From Deltaproteobacteria bacterium (GTDB lineage Bacteria; Desulfobacterota_B; Binatia; UBA9968), in contig JAPUHZ010000306.1 of the NCBI GenBank assembly GCA_027297485.1, positions 1-5,638 of the forward strand: DNA of 5,638 bases. Reading direction: 5' to 3'. The first letter of the stretch is position 1. The number at the start of each line of letters is the position of its first letter. The notes under the pieces are model-generated. The model had not been told where the DNA came from. It searched no databases and was given only the letters and a program-made list of their open reading frames with translations. Made by a program: the position numbers and the translations under genes. Positions 1-5,234 of the stretch are shown piece by piece.

Positions 1-1220
1 ATATCGTCATCCACCACCACCACAAAGCGCCCATTATAGGCCCCCCCTAAAACCTGGGCGGCGAGAACCAACGCCTGACGGGAGTGCCCAGGATAGGCCT
101 GTTTAATTGATATGACGTTAAAGAGACTGCCGATCCCCGCCTCGACACACCATACTCCCTTCACATTGGGGAGCCCAGCTTTCTCCACCCGGTCCCATAT
201 CTGAGCTGCGCGGATAACGCACTTGGGCAAGGAGTAATCTGTGGGCGGACGGCCGGGACGTGCGCAGCAGAGAATTGGATCGGTGCGATAACTAACTCTC
301 TCGACCCGTACCACAGGAGTATTCTCCATCTTACTCCCGTAATAGCCTAACCATTCACCGAAAGGTCCTTCGACCCTAGTTTCACCAGGATGCATGAAAC
401 CTTCGATGACAATTTCGGCGTGAGCTGGATAAGGAAGGCCGGTTACCTCACCCAGAATCACATCAAACGGCTTCCCCCTTAGGCCACCGCAATAGTCGTA
501 CTCTGAATGTCTGAACTCAAGCGGATTACCTGCGCCTAACAGAAGCAACGGGTCCTGGCCTACACATAAAACAACGGGGCAGGGTTTCCCCTGGCGAAAA
601 TACTTCTCCATGTGCACGCGGGCATGCTTGGAAACCGCAGATGTAAATAGCCCCATCGAGTTACGGCTGTGCACCATCGCCCGGTAAGTGCCCAGATTGA
701 GCCAGCCTTCCTCAGGGTCACGAGTGATTGCCACACAGGCGGTCCCGATAAATCGCCCTCCGTCCAGCTCGTGAATGAATGGAACCGGAAACTTCAAAAG
801 GTCAATTTCCCCTCCCACCAGTTGGTTCTCCAAGACAGGGCCGCCCGTAACGACACGGGGAGAAAGTGGCTGAAGAGTACTAAGCTTCTTTCGAAATCGG
901 TCGACTAGCTTGAGCCCAATACTATCCAAGGGCAGGCCCAAGGCGAGCGCTAGGCGCTGATATGAACAGTGCTGACCGAACAGGATACGAAAGCCTTCGG
1001 GGTAGCCTCTAATCCGGTCGAACAGGAGAGCGGGGATAATGCCCGACCGTTCCCGAGAGATCAATTCTGCCAAGGTTCCAATTTCGAGGTTCCAATCAGC
1101 TCCTTTGATCCTCTTAAGCTCCCCAATGGATTCTACGATATCTAACCACTCCCTGAGATCCTCATATGTCTGCATCGTGTTATTCTGGTCGACACATTGA
1201 ACAGTTTCCGCAAGAGACAT
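1..1220 (-). CDS. UbiD-family (prenylated-FMN-dependent) decarboxylase, C-terminus cut by window edge
   Basis: This gene encodes a cytoplasmic non-oxidative decarboxylase of the UbiD family, which uses prenylated FMN made by a UbiX-type partner to (de)carboxylate aromatic or unsaturated acids. From the start at 1220, 406 codons are visible; family members are usually about 440-500 residues, so only the C-terminal part is missing. Numbered from that start, the N-terminus carries the family's DLREWL...IGELKRI region. N175 and R180 (NLGTYR) match the metal/cofactor ligand and catalytic Arg. KHARVH near 198-203 and SEYDYCGGLRG near 239-249 supply the likely His and Glu metal ligands. E284 and E289 in EGPFGEWLGYYG form the catalytic E-x4-E. 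SIKQAYPGHSRQ and VVVVDDD follow near 371-406. The substrate cannot be told: ubiquinone synthesis, aromatic degradation and other branches share these motifs. The start at 1220 has a strong ribosome binding site; the internal ATG at 1175 fits the usual family N-terminus but has none. Confidence 0.95.
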   Translation of the reverse strand, partial: MSLAETVQCVDQNNTMQTYEDLREWLDIVESIGELKRIKGADWNLEIGTLAELISRERSGIIPALLFDRIRGYPEGFRILFGQHCSYQRLALALGLPLDSIGLKLVDRFRKKLSTLQPLSPRVVTGGPVLENQLVGGEIDLLKFPVPFIHELDGGRFIGTACVAITRDPEEGWLNLGTYRAMVHSRNSMGLFTSAVSKHARVHMEKYFRQGKPCPVVLCVGQDPLLLLGAGNPLEFRHSEYDYCGGLRGKPFDVILGEVTGLPYPAHAEIVIEGFMHPGETRVEGPFGEWLGYYGSKMENTPVVRVERVSYRTDPILCCARPGRPPTDYSLPKCVIRAAQIWDRVEKAGLPNVKGVWCVEAGIGSLFNVISIKQAYPGHSRQALVLAAQVLGGAYNGRFVVVVDDD

Positions 1221-1226
1221 CCGTTC

Positions 1227-1232
1227 CCTCCT
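1227..1232 (-). promoter_or_regulatory. Ribosome binding site deciding the decarboxylase start
   Basis: On the minus strand a perfect AGGAGG lies six bases before the ATG at 1220. The downstream in-frame ATG at 1175 is preceded by CAGAATAACACG, with no purine-rich match. This favours the longer protein, with a 15-residue extension (MSLAETVQCVDQNNT) before the conserved part. Confidence 0.75.
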
Positions 1233-1269
1233 CCATCTGGCGGTTATAAATCTCTTCTCTCGGTTAGAG

Positions 1270-1512
1270 TCACAAATTATGCAGGAACGGTTCGTCAGGG
1301 AGTTCTTTGCCTAAAATCACCGTCCTGGCCTTTTCATACACGCGGGTTAACATGCCGCAATTCTGCACTTTCTGGGATCTCTCTTCTCGGTAATGAAGTT
1401 GTAACCATGCCACTGTGGTCGAATCCTGCCAATGGCAATCAAAAGCAAATTCCCCAGCATTGCGGAGGGCCGTGTCGGTTTGTCCATTAGCAAAGCTGAA
1501 CGATGTTTTCAT
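1270..1512 (-). CDS. Small hypothetical protein upstream of the decarboxylase (80 aa)
   Basis: This is an 80-codon minus-strand frame starting at ATG 1512 (a TTG lies directly before it). AAGAGG sits five bases upstream as a fair ribosome binding site. It ends 49 bases before the decarboxylase start and reads in the same direction, so it could be the preceding gene of an operon. The product (MKTSFSFANGQTDTALRNAG at the N-terminus, GKELPDEPFLHNL at the C-terminus) has no signal peptide, membrane segment or recognisable motif, and I do not recognise a family. A 97-codon plus-strand frame overlaps it, so open length alone is weak evidence. It may be a real small gene, the tail of a decayed gene, or chance. 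The overlapping stop of a shorter frame just upstream is mild support. Confidence 0.3.
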   Translation of the reverse strand: MKTSFSFANGQTDTALRNAGEFAFDCHWQDSTTVAWLQLHYREERSQKVQNCGMLTRVYEKARTVILGKELPDEPFLHNL

Positions 1513-1595
1513 CAAGGCCTCTTGGTAAACACCTCTGCAAAATGATTCAGATTTTCTACCAACATTGCGTCAACGCCGTGTCGCTTACTTGACAT
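1512..1595 (-). CDS. Possible 27-residue leader peptide or gene remnant
   Basis: This short minus-strand frame runs from ATG 1595 to a TGA whose last base is the first base of the next ATG (TGATG at 1514-1510). That stop/start overlap is typical of translationally coupled genes. The peptide begins MSSKRHGVDAMLVENLNHF and ends EVFTKRP. No good ribosome binding site precedes the ATG. It might be a leader peptide, the last codons of a gene whose front has been lost, or chance. Confidence 0.15.
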   Translation of the reverse strand: MSSKRHGVDAMLVENLNHFAEVFTKRP

Positions 1596-1607
1596 TTAAA
1601 TATGCGA

Positions 1608-1620
1608 TTAATGCAATTAA
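1608..1620. promoter_or_regulatory. Perfect dyad TTAAT-GCA-ATTAA, possible operator
   Basis: Five-base arms with a three-base centre form a perfect inverted repeat that covers the proposed -10 of the minus-strand promoter. A dimeric repressor bound here would block that promoter. In AT-rich DNA a 5-bp dyad can arise by chance, and the link to the GntR regulator in this window is inference. Confidence 0.25.
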
Positions 1621-1642
1621 CATTCATTTCAATAGCTGTCAA
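1614..1642 (-). promoter_or_regulatory. Candidate sigma-70-type promoter toward the decarboxylase
   Basis: On the minus strand a perfect TTGACA (1642-1637) is followed after 17 bases by TAATTG (1619-1614), which is a poor -10 hexamer but has a TG one base before it, as in extended -10 promoters. Transcription would begin near 1607 and read through the small frames into the decarboxylase gene. The -10 is weak, so this is only a candidate. Confidence 0.3.
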
Positions 1643-1780
1643 GACCGTTTTGGCTCCACTAAAATTGTGGGTGAAGTTAGGAAAAGTGGTAGGCAGGATG
1701 CGGGATTGGAATACATCTCACATCCTGAACGGAAGGAGACCTACTACCACGGAGAAGGATATAAAGAGGCTATTGTTGGC

Positions 1781-1799
1781 GTTCACATTAATCTGACAT
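1781..1799 (+). repeat. Outer left copy of the end motif, direct orientation
   Basis: These 19 bases match the right-end copy at 4722-4740 at 15 of 19 positions in the same orientation. The core TAATCTGA(C/G)ATC is shared 11 of 12 (1789-1800 versus 4730-4741). With the inverted copy at 1806-1821 it forms an imperfect palindrome centred on the T-run at 1801-1806. Confidence 0.5.
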
Positions 1800-1805
1800 C
1801 TTTTT

Positions 1806-1821
1806 TCTGATTATTTTGATC
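1806..1821 (-). repeat. Left-end copy of the terminal motif (inverted relative to the right end)
   Basis: The reverse complement, GATCAAAATAATCAGA, matches the first 16 bases of the right-end copy at 4722 at 13 of 16 positions. It has the orientation expected for a terminal inverted repeat or transposase binding site at the left end. Confidence 0.6.
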
Positions 1822-1844
1822 CTTTCGCATGGCGCAGGGAAGAT

Positions 1845-1872
1845 GCCGAGGCCGGTTTTTGCCGGCCTCGGC
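1845..1872. other. Strong GC-rich hairpin after the ATPase gene
   Basis: Eleven perfect base pairs (GCCGAGGCCGG / CCGGCCTCGGC) enclose a six-base loop. It begins eight bases beyond the ATPase stop codon in the transcription direction. There is no T-run after it on either strand, so it is not a classical intrinsic terminator. It may protect the 3' end of the transposition mRNA, end transcription weakly, or act as an end structure. Confidence 0.6.
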
Positions 1873-1880
1873 GTGCATCT

Positions 1881-2692
1881 CTATACCAACTCCGTAGAGG
1901 CGAGTCTGACATGCTCGGCGGCAACCTGCTGGCATTTTTCATTCGCGGCAGCGATGAGAGCGCCACGGGCGAGGTGGTTAGCTCTTCGTAGTAAACCTGC
2001 GGAGCCTTGCTGGATGGCAGTGACCGCTTGGGGAGAGAACAGCTGTGTTTTGACCCCAACGATTGAGAGGTGGTGGGCGAGGTAGTGTTGCATCTGATCA
2101 AGATCGATGCCTTCGAGGTGGCTGTGCGAGCGACGATACGGGAGGAAAGCGGCAGGGAGGAGCGGTACTGGAGCAGATCGAGCAGGTTGTTCTGACCGGC
2201 GAGGATCATGGGCAAATGGGGTTTGGAGTCGGCCTCGAACTGGCAGATGGTGTGCAGTTCGGCGAAGACTTCGAGTCGCAGCAGGTTGGCTTCGTCGATG
2301 ATTAGCACTGGTTGGATTTTCTTGTTGACCAGCTCGTAGATCCCTTGGCGGATGATGCGGGTGAGGGTGGCACGGGAGAAGGTTTTGGTCTCCACGTCCA
2401 AGGCGCCAGCCAGTTGTCGGTAGGTCTCGAGGATGGAGCCGCCCGAGGCGGTAAGCCACAGGATGTGGTACTGGGCGGGATGAAGCCGACTTGAGGCCCA
2501 GCGCAGGGCGGTGGACTTTCCTGCTCCCACCTCGCCGGTCAGAAGGCCAATGGCCCCCAGGCGTAGCACGTAGTCGAACCGTTCGGTAACGGCCTCCAGG
2601 GCGGGGGTGGTGATGATTTCCTCGATTTTGAGTTCACTGCTGAACGGCTCGCGGTGCAAGCCGAAGAAACTGCGATAGAGGGAGCCGCTCAT
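1881..2692 (-). pseudogene. AAA+ transposition ATPase (ExeA/TniB/TnsC-like), frameshifted
   Basis: Enzymes of this type bind ATP, choose or mark the target DNA and activate the partner DDE transposase. The intact frame gives 189 residues from ATG 2692. It shows an N-terminal FFGLHREPF segment near 9-17, Walker A GEVGAGKST at 53-61, Walker B VLIIDEA at 129-135, a sensor-like LAGQNN near 164-169 and the arginine-bearing SSRIVAR at 183-189. After position 2126 the family sequence continues in another frame (SHLEGIDLDQMQHYL onward, ending RLASTELV at a stop at 1881). Two extra bases near 2124-2125, or one lost base, therefore break the gene. Repaired, it would be about 269 residues, normal for this group. 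Unrepaired, translation runs on with unrelated residues to a stop at 1811, giving 293 residues without the C-terminal lid region. Its ATG overlaps the transposase stop (ATGA), so it is translationally coupled. A sequencing error cannot be excluded. Confidence 0.85.
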
Positions 2693-3990
2693 GATCCTCG
2701 CTCCTTTCTCGCTCCGAAGGGTAGCTGGCCGCTGCTGAGAGGACGCGGCTCGCTGTGGATCTCAAGGTTACCCTGTCGGCGGTGCACCCGGCAGTTGACG
2801 TGCAGGTCCACGGTTCGCAGCATGCCAAAGGAGCGTCCCTCATGGAAGGCTTCCACGCGCGCGGGGTCATGCGCGTGGTAGAGCAGGGTCAGCTGCTTTC
2901 CGATAAGCGGTGTGGGGGCCTCGTAGAGGCGGCCATCGAGAGCAACGGTGCGGTCCTTGGCCACCCGACGACGGGCCTGCTTGCGGAAGTGGTCCTCCAG
3001 GTCCTTCGGCACCGGCCGCAGACACTCGCTGTGTGAGGCAAAGCGTCTAAGGGGCGCCTCCCCCGTGCTGCGGTGTTCACGGCTGTGGTAGACGTGGCGG
3101 ATCCAGGCTCCGAGGGCCTCGTTGAGTTCCTCGAGGCTGTCAGCGCGAAAGCCGGGGAGAAAGTCGCCGCGCACGGTGCGGAACCAGCGCTCGATCTTGC
3201 CGCGGCCCTGGGGCTGATAGGGCCTGGAGTGCACCAGGGCAATCCCCAGCGAGGCGCAGATCTGTTGCAGGTGGTGCGAGCGAAAGGCCGGGCCGTTGTC
3301 GACATAGAGTTTACGGGGAAGGCCTCGGCTCAAAAGCGCCTGGCGTAGGGCGTCGAGGTAAGAGTCGAGCTTCTCACTGAGGTAGAACTGGGCGTGGGTG
3401 ATCAGCCGGCTCATGTTATCGAGAAAGGCGAACAGATAGGTCTTTCTCTTTTTGCCTTCGGCGTGTACCCAAGGGCCGTGCATGGCGTCCGACTGCCAGA
3501 TGTCGTTGGGCAGTTCGGCCTCATAGCGGCGCCGATCGACAGGGTCTGGCGCTTGCGGGCGCATCAGCCCCTCACGCTTGAGCAACCGCCACACGGTGCT
3601 CTCGGCCAGGTGCGTTTCGGGATCGACCAGGCGACGCTGTTGGGCCTGGCGGATTAGGCTGCGCAGCGTGGCCTGGGGCACCTGGCGGCGCAGGCCAAGC
3701 AGCGCCAGAGCGCTCTCCTCGTCCAGCGCCCGTTGGGTTCCCTGATCACTGCGGTCGCGAGGATAGATCGCCTCGAGCCTGCGGCCTCCCCTCTCGTAGG
3801 CCCGCACCCACGAAAAGATCGTCGTGCGGGAAAGACTGGTGCGGCCTGAGAATGGGATCTGCCACTGCCGGGCGCATTTCTCCCGTAACAGCCGCTCTCG
3901 CTCGCCCCACTCCAGACGCGCCGGGCTGACAAAGTCGCTGATCACCCCGAAGCGAAAGACGGCCACCTCCTTTTTCTGTTGCTCATCCAT
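2689..3990 (-). CDS. DD(35)E transposase with rve core and Mu/TniA-type C-terminal domain
   Basis: This 433-residue protein should cut and join the element ends. Numbered from ATG 3990, a first helix-turn-helix region spans roughly 22-70 (SRTTIFSWVRAYERGGRRLE) and a second roughly 88-145 (HLAESTVWRLLKREG). The RNase H-like core runs from about 160 to 310 with D168 (IWQSDAMHGP), D231 (LYVDNGPAF) and E267 (GRGKIERWF). The last two are exactly 35 residues apart, the classical DD(35)E. After it, the stretch near 345-392 (TVALDGRLYEAP, HDPARVEAFHEGRSFG) fits the small beta-barrel of Mu/TnsB/TniA transposases. ATG 3990 is chosen because AAAGGAG lies eight bases upstream; the frame is open to a GTG at 4080 that lacks such a site. 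The reading frame looks intact. The pairing with the ATPase puts it near TniA/TnsB rather than simple IS transposases. Confidence 0.93.
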   Translation of the reverse strand: MDEQQKKEVAVFRFGVISDFVSPARLEWGERERLLREKCARQWQIPFSGRTSLSRTTIFSWVRAYERGGRRLEAIYPRDRSDQGTQRALDEESALALLGLRRQVPQATLRSLIRQAQQRRLVDPETHLAESTVWRLLKREGLMRPQAPDPVDRRRYEAELPNDIWQSDAMHGPWVHAEGKKRKTYLFAFLDNMSRLITHAQFYLSEKLDSYLDALRQALLSRGLPRKLYVDNGPAFRSHHLQQICASLGIALVHSRPYQPQGRGKIERWFRTVRGDFLPGFRADSLEELNEALGAWIRHVYHSREHRSTGEAPLRRFASHSECLRPVPKDLEDHFRKQARRRVAKDRTVALDGRLYEAPTPLIGKQLTLLYHAHDPARVEAFHEGRSFGMLRTVDLHVNCRVHRRQGNLEIHSEPRPLSSGQLPFGARKERGS

Positions 3991-3998
3991 GGGAATTT

Positions 3999-4005
3999 CT
4001 CCTTT
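3999..4005 (-). promoter_or_regulatory. Ribosome binding site of the transposase gene
   Basis: AAAGGAG on the minus strand lies eight bases before ATG 3990. It decides the start against the 30-codon-longer frame beginning with GTG at 4080. Confidence 0.7.
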
Positions 4006-4008
4006 CGA

Positions 4009-4078
4009 GTTTTCTCCCAGTTCTGTAGCCCACCGCTGAGAGTTGGAGAAGAGAACCCTTCGGTAGGGTGGAGAAAAC
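4009..4078. repeat. 9-bp inverted repeat in the leader before the transposase gene
   Basis: GTTTTCTCC at 4009-4017 is the exact reverse complement of GGAGAAAAC at 4070-4078, with 52 bases between. Inside lies a smaller ACCCT/AGGGT hairpin. The arms end four bases from the transposase ribosome binding site, so folding of the mRNA could influence transposase translation. It could also be chance. Confidence 0.4.
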
Positions 4079-4095
4079 ACCAGGAAGGCCCCAGG

Positions 4096-4449
4096 CTAAA
4101 CCGACCGACTCACCGCACAGATCCCCAGCCGCACAAGCTCCTCAAAACCCTCCTCCAGCCTCTTTCTCCAACTCATCCCTAGATGCCCCCGCACCTGCCG
4201 CCTAAGAGCCCGCAGCCAATGACGCTGACGTGGCGTGTTGCTGCGGGGCGGCCATCGCCCCAGACGCATCCGGTAAAACAGACATCGCCGGATCTCTGCA
4301 ATGCAAGCCTGTATCCGCCGCCAGTACCCCGAAGGACGCATCCGTATCACCAGCCGACACTCAGGGCAGCGGTACCGCTTGAGAACTACAGGCACACTAC
4401 CCCCTTCATCGAAGTACACTCCGACAAAGCCGTGCCCCCATACCCGCAC
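4096..4449 (-). CDS. Zinc-ribbon accessory protein of the transposable element, start unclear
   Basis: This is the first gene of the element. The first ordinary start in the frame is GTG 4449, giving 117 residues, but the frame is open back to 4539. The codons just before the GTG spell RRPERCPRCGG, the first half of a zinc ribbon. The second half, RYRCPECRLVIRMRPSGYW, lies at residues 25-43 after the GTG. A functional protein therefore needs the upstream part, yet no ATG, GTG or TTG exists between the stop at 4542-4540 and 4449. Either a rare start (ATC or ATT) is used, or the true start was lost by frameshift or mutation. The rest is Arg-rich with a C-terminus ending in AVSRSV, suggesting nucleic-acid binding. 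It lies 105 bases before the transposase gene on the same strand. I recall similar small proteins beside this kind of transposase but know no proven function. Confidence 0.6.
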   Translation of the reverse strand: MRVWGHGFVGVYFDEGGSVPVVLKRYRCPECRLVIRMRPSGYWRRIQACIAEIRRCLFYRMRLGRWPPRSNTPRQRHWLRALRRQVRGHLGMSWRKRLEEGFEELVRLGICAVSRSV

Positions 4450-4560
4450 TCCGCCACAGCGTGGACATCGCTCAGGGCGCCTCCACGGAATCCCGCCCCA
4501 CTCTCGCCAGGGTCTTGACGCACAGATCGGTAAGAAGTATCAAGAAACTGCTTTCGGATT

Positions 4561-4577
4561 GTGGGGCATCGCCCCAC
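4561..4577. other. Hairpin in the leader of the element's operon (7 bp, 3-base loop)
   Basis: GTGGGGC and GCCCCAC flank ATC. It has no adjacent T-run. It sits in the stretch between the terminator and the zinc-ribbon frame, next to a second hairpin. Confidence 0.5.
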
Positions 4578-4580
4578 CGG

Positions 4581-4610
4581 GAGAAGGGGAGCGGCCAACG
4601 CCCCCTTCTC
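4581..4610. other. Hairpin in the leader of the element's operon (9 bp)
   Basis: GAGAAGGGG and CCCCTTCTC are perfect arms around a 12-base loop. The stem can be lengthened by CGG/CCG with one bulged A (4578-4614). Together with the 4561 hairpin it makes the leader of the minus-strand transcript highly structured. Confidence 0.5.
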
Positions 4611-4630
4611 ACCGCCTCTTCCCTTCCTAC

Positions 4631-4660
4631 AAAACTAAAAAGCCTCCCTTTACGGAGGCT
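4631..4660 (-). terminator. Intrinsic terminator at the right end of the element, reading inward
   Basis: On the minus strand AGCCTCC, a six-base loop and GGAGGCT form a 7-bp stem, followed by TTTT-AG-TTTT. It would stop transcription entering the element from the right flank, protecting the host from read-through and the element from uncontrolled transposase expression. It lies before all three element genes, so they need a promoter at or beyond it. Confidence 0.7.
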
Positions 4661-4676
4661 CATCATAATCTGAAAT
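4658..4676 (+). repeat. Inner right-end copy of the terminal motif
   Basis: These 19 bases match the outer copy at 4722-4740 at 16 of 19 positions, 64 bases away in the same orientation. Tandem copies near an end are typical of TnsB/MuA-type transposase binding sites. This copy overlaps the -10 of the candidate promoter and the edge of the terminator stem. Confidence 0.6.
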
Positions 4677-4693
4677 TCTCTCCTTCTAGTCAA
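4665..4693 (-). promoter_or_regulatory. Candidate promoter of the transposition operon
   Basis: On the minus strand TTGACT (4693-4688, five of six consensus bases) is followed after exactly 17 bases by GATTAT (4670-4665, four of six). Transcription would start near 4658, at the foot of the terminator hairpin, giving a transcript with a 5' stem. The -10 lies inside a terminal repeat copy, so transposase bound to the end could repress its own gene. Confidence 0.4.
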
Positions 4694-4721
4694 GATGTCA
4701 TGAAAAAAACATCCCCTCTCT

Positions 4722-4740
4722 GATCACCATAATCTGAGAT
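4722..4740 (+). repeat. Outer right-end copy of the terminal motif
   Basis: This is the copy nearest the right boundary. It matches the inner copy 16 of 19 and the inverted left copy 13 of 16. IS3-derived coding sequence begins within a few bases to its right. Confidence 0.6.
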
Positions 4741-4741
4741 C

Positions 4742-5234
4742 CTACATGCATTTATGGAGGGGCAGAAGAAAGCGTACCCGGTGTGTATGTTGTGTCGAGT
4801 CGTGGAAGTGAGTCGTAGCGGTTTTTACGATTATGTGCAACGCGGATCGAAGGGGGATGTGAGCGGTGACGCCGGGGACCTGATTGCGTAGGTGAAGTCG
4901 ATACACGCTGAGACGGGGCAGAGCTATGGGAGCCGTCGGATGGCGAAGCAGCTGCAGGACAATGGGTACCAGGTCGGACGTTACAGAGCGCGCAGCCTGA
5001 TGAGCAAGGCGGATGTTGCGCTGAAGCGTAAGAAGCGGTTCAAGGTAACGACCGAGAGTCGGAACAACTACCCGATGACACCCAATCTGTGGGCCCGCCA
5101 GTTTGATGTGGAGGCACCGAATCGGGTCTGGGGGGGCGGACATTACCTATTTGTGGACGATGCAGGGCTAGTTGTACCTGGCAGTGGTGATTGACCTGTA
5201 CTCGCGCAAGGTGGTGAGTTGGTCGATGAGCCGC
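4742..5234 (+). pseudogene. IS3-family transposase OrfB remnant, truncated at both ends
   Basis: The sequence reads as the N-terminal half of an IS3-type OrfB. From about 4745 it reads HAFMEGQKKAYPV and VVEVSRSGFYDYV, then the HTH_21 region (IHAETGQSYGSRRMAKQLQ, GRYRARSLM, KRKKRFKVTT). FDVEAPNRVW and the start of the rve domain follow: ADITYLW with the first catalytic Asp, then LYLAVVIDLYSRKVVSWSM. It is dead. A TAG interrupts at 4889-4891, one extra G in the G-run 5130-5136 shifts the frame, and a second TAG stands at 5169-5171 where the family has Trp. The second Asp and the Glu of the DDE triad are absent because the match stops at about 5234. OrfA and the left terminal repeat are also missing. 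The left break coincides with the right end of the three-gene element. Confidence 0.88.

Larger units (their letters stand above)
1596..1793. other. AT-rich intergenic stretch, no supported gene
   Basis: Apart from the candidate promoter, the dyad and the repeat copy at 1781-1799, nothing here is convincing. Plus-strand frames are open across it (81 and 64 codons, starting at 1565 and 1602), but they lack good ribosome binding sites and the longer one ends inside the element end. A minus-strand frame at about 1641-1736 (ending ILVEPKRS) is also open. It is probably the old upstream region of the decarboxylase operon, perhaps with gene debris. Confidence 0.4.
1794..4746 (-). mobile_element. 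Three-gene DDE/AAA+ transposable element (TniA/TniB-like), probably defective
   Basis: The element is about 2.95 kb and carries, in transcription order on the minus strand, a zinc-ribbon protein, a DD(35)E transposase with Mu-type C-terminal features, and an ExeA/TniB/TnsC-like ATPase. Related 16-19 bp motifs lie at both ends: one inward at the left (1806-1821) and two at the right (4658-4676, 4722-4740). The ends are approximate. Reading inward, the left can start TGACATCT at 1794 and the right TGTAGGATCT at 4746; the TG start resembles Tn7/Tn5053-type ends. No target duplication is visible. Its GC is visibly above that of both host genes, which fits acquisition from elsewhere. The ATPase frameshift and the missing start of the first gene suggest it cannot move by itself. 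The exact family name is not known to me. Confidence 0.8.

Noticed and set aside
669..908. Plus-strand 79-codon frame
   Set aside because: It lies wholly antisense to the well-supported decarboxylase gene and shows no motif of its own.
1565..1810. Plus-strand 81-codon frame ending at the left boundary of the element
   Set aside because: No good ribosome binding site, other frames are equally open, no recognisable motif, and its stop lies inside the element end.
2120..2130. Programmed ribosomal frameshift in the ATPase gene
   Set aside because: No slippery heptamer and no obvious downstream stimulator; the needed shift (+2 or -1) fits a plain indel better.
2889..3305. Minus-strand 138-codon frame rich in Arg, Ala and Thr
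   Set aside because: It is a shadow of the GC-rich transposase gene, whose DDE residues are intact in the other frame.
4472..4693. Minus-strand 73-codon frame through the terminator and hairpins (contains MMSLRKGRLFSF)
   Set aside because: It crosses an intrinsic terminator and two strong hairpins and competes with the zinc-ribbon frame; at most its end may be a displaced start of that gene.
1789..4751. A 5-bp target site duplication around the element
   Set aside because: With ends at 1794 and 4746 the flanks are TAATC and TGCAT, which do not match.
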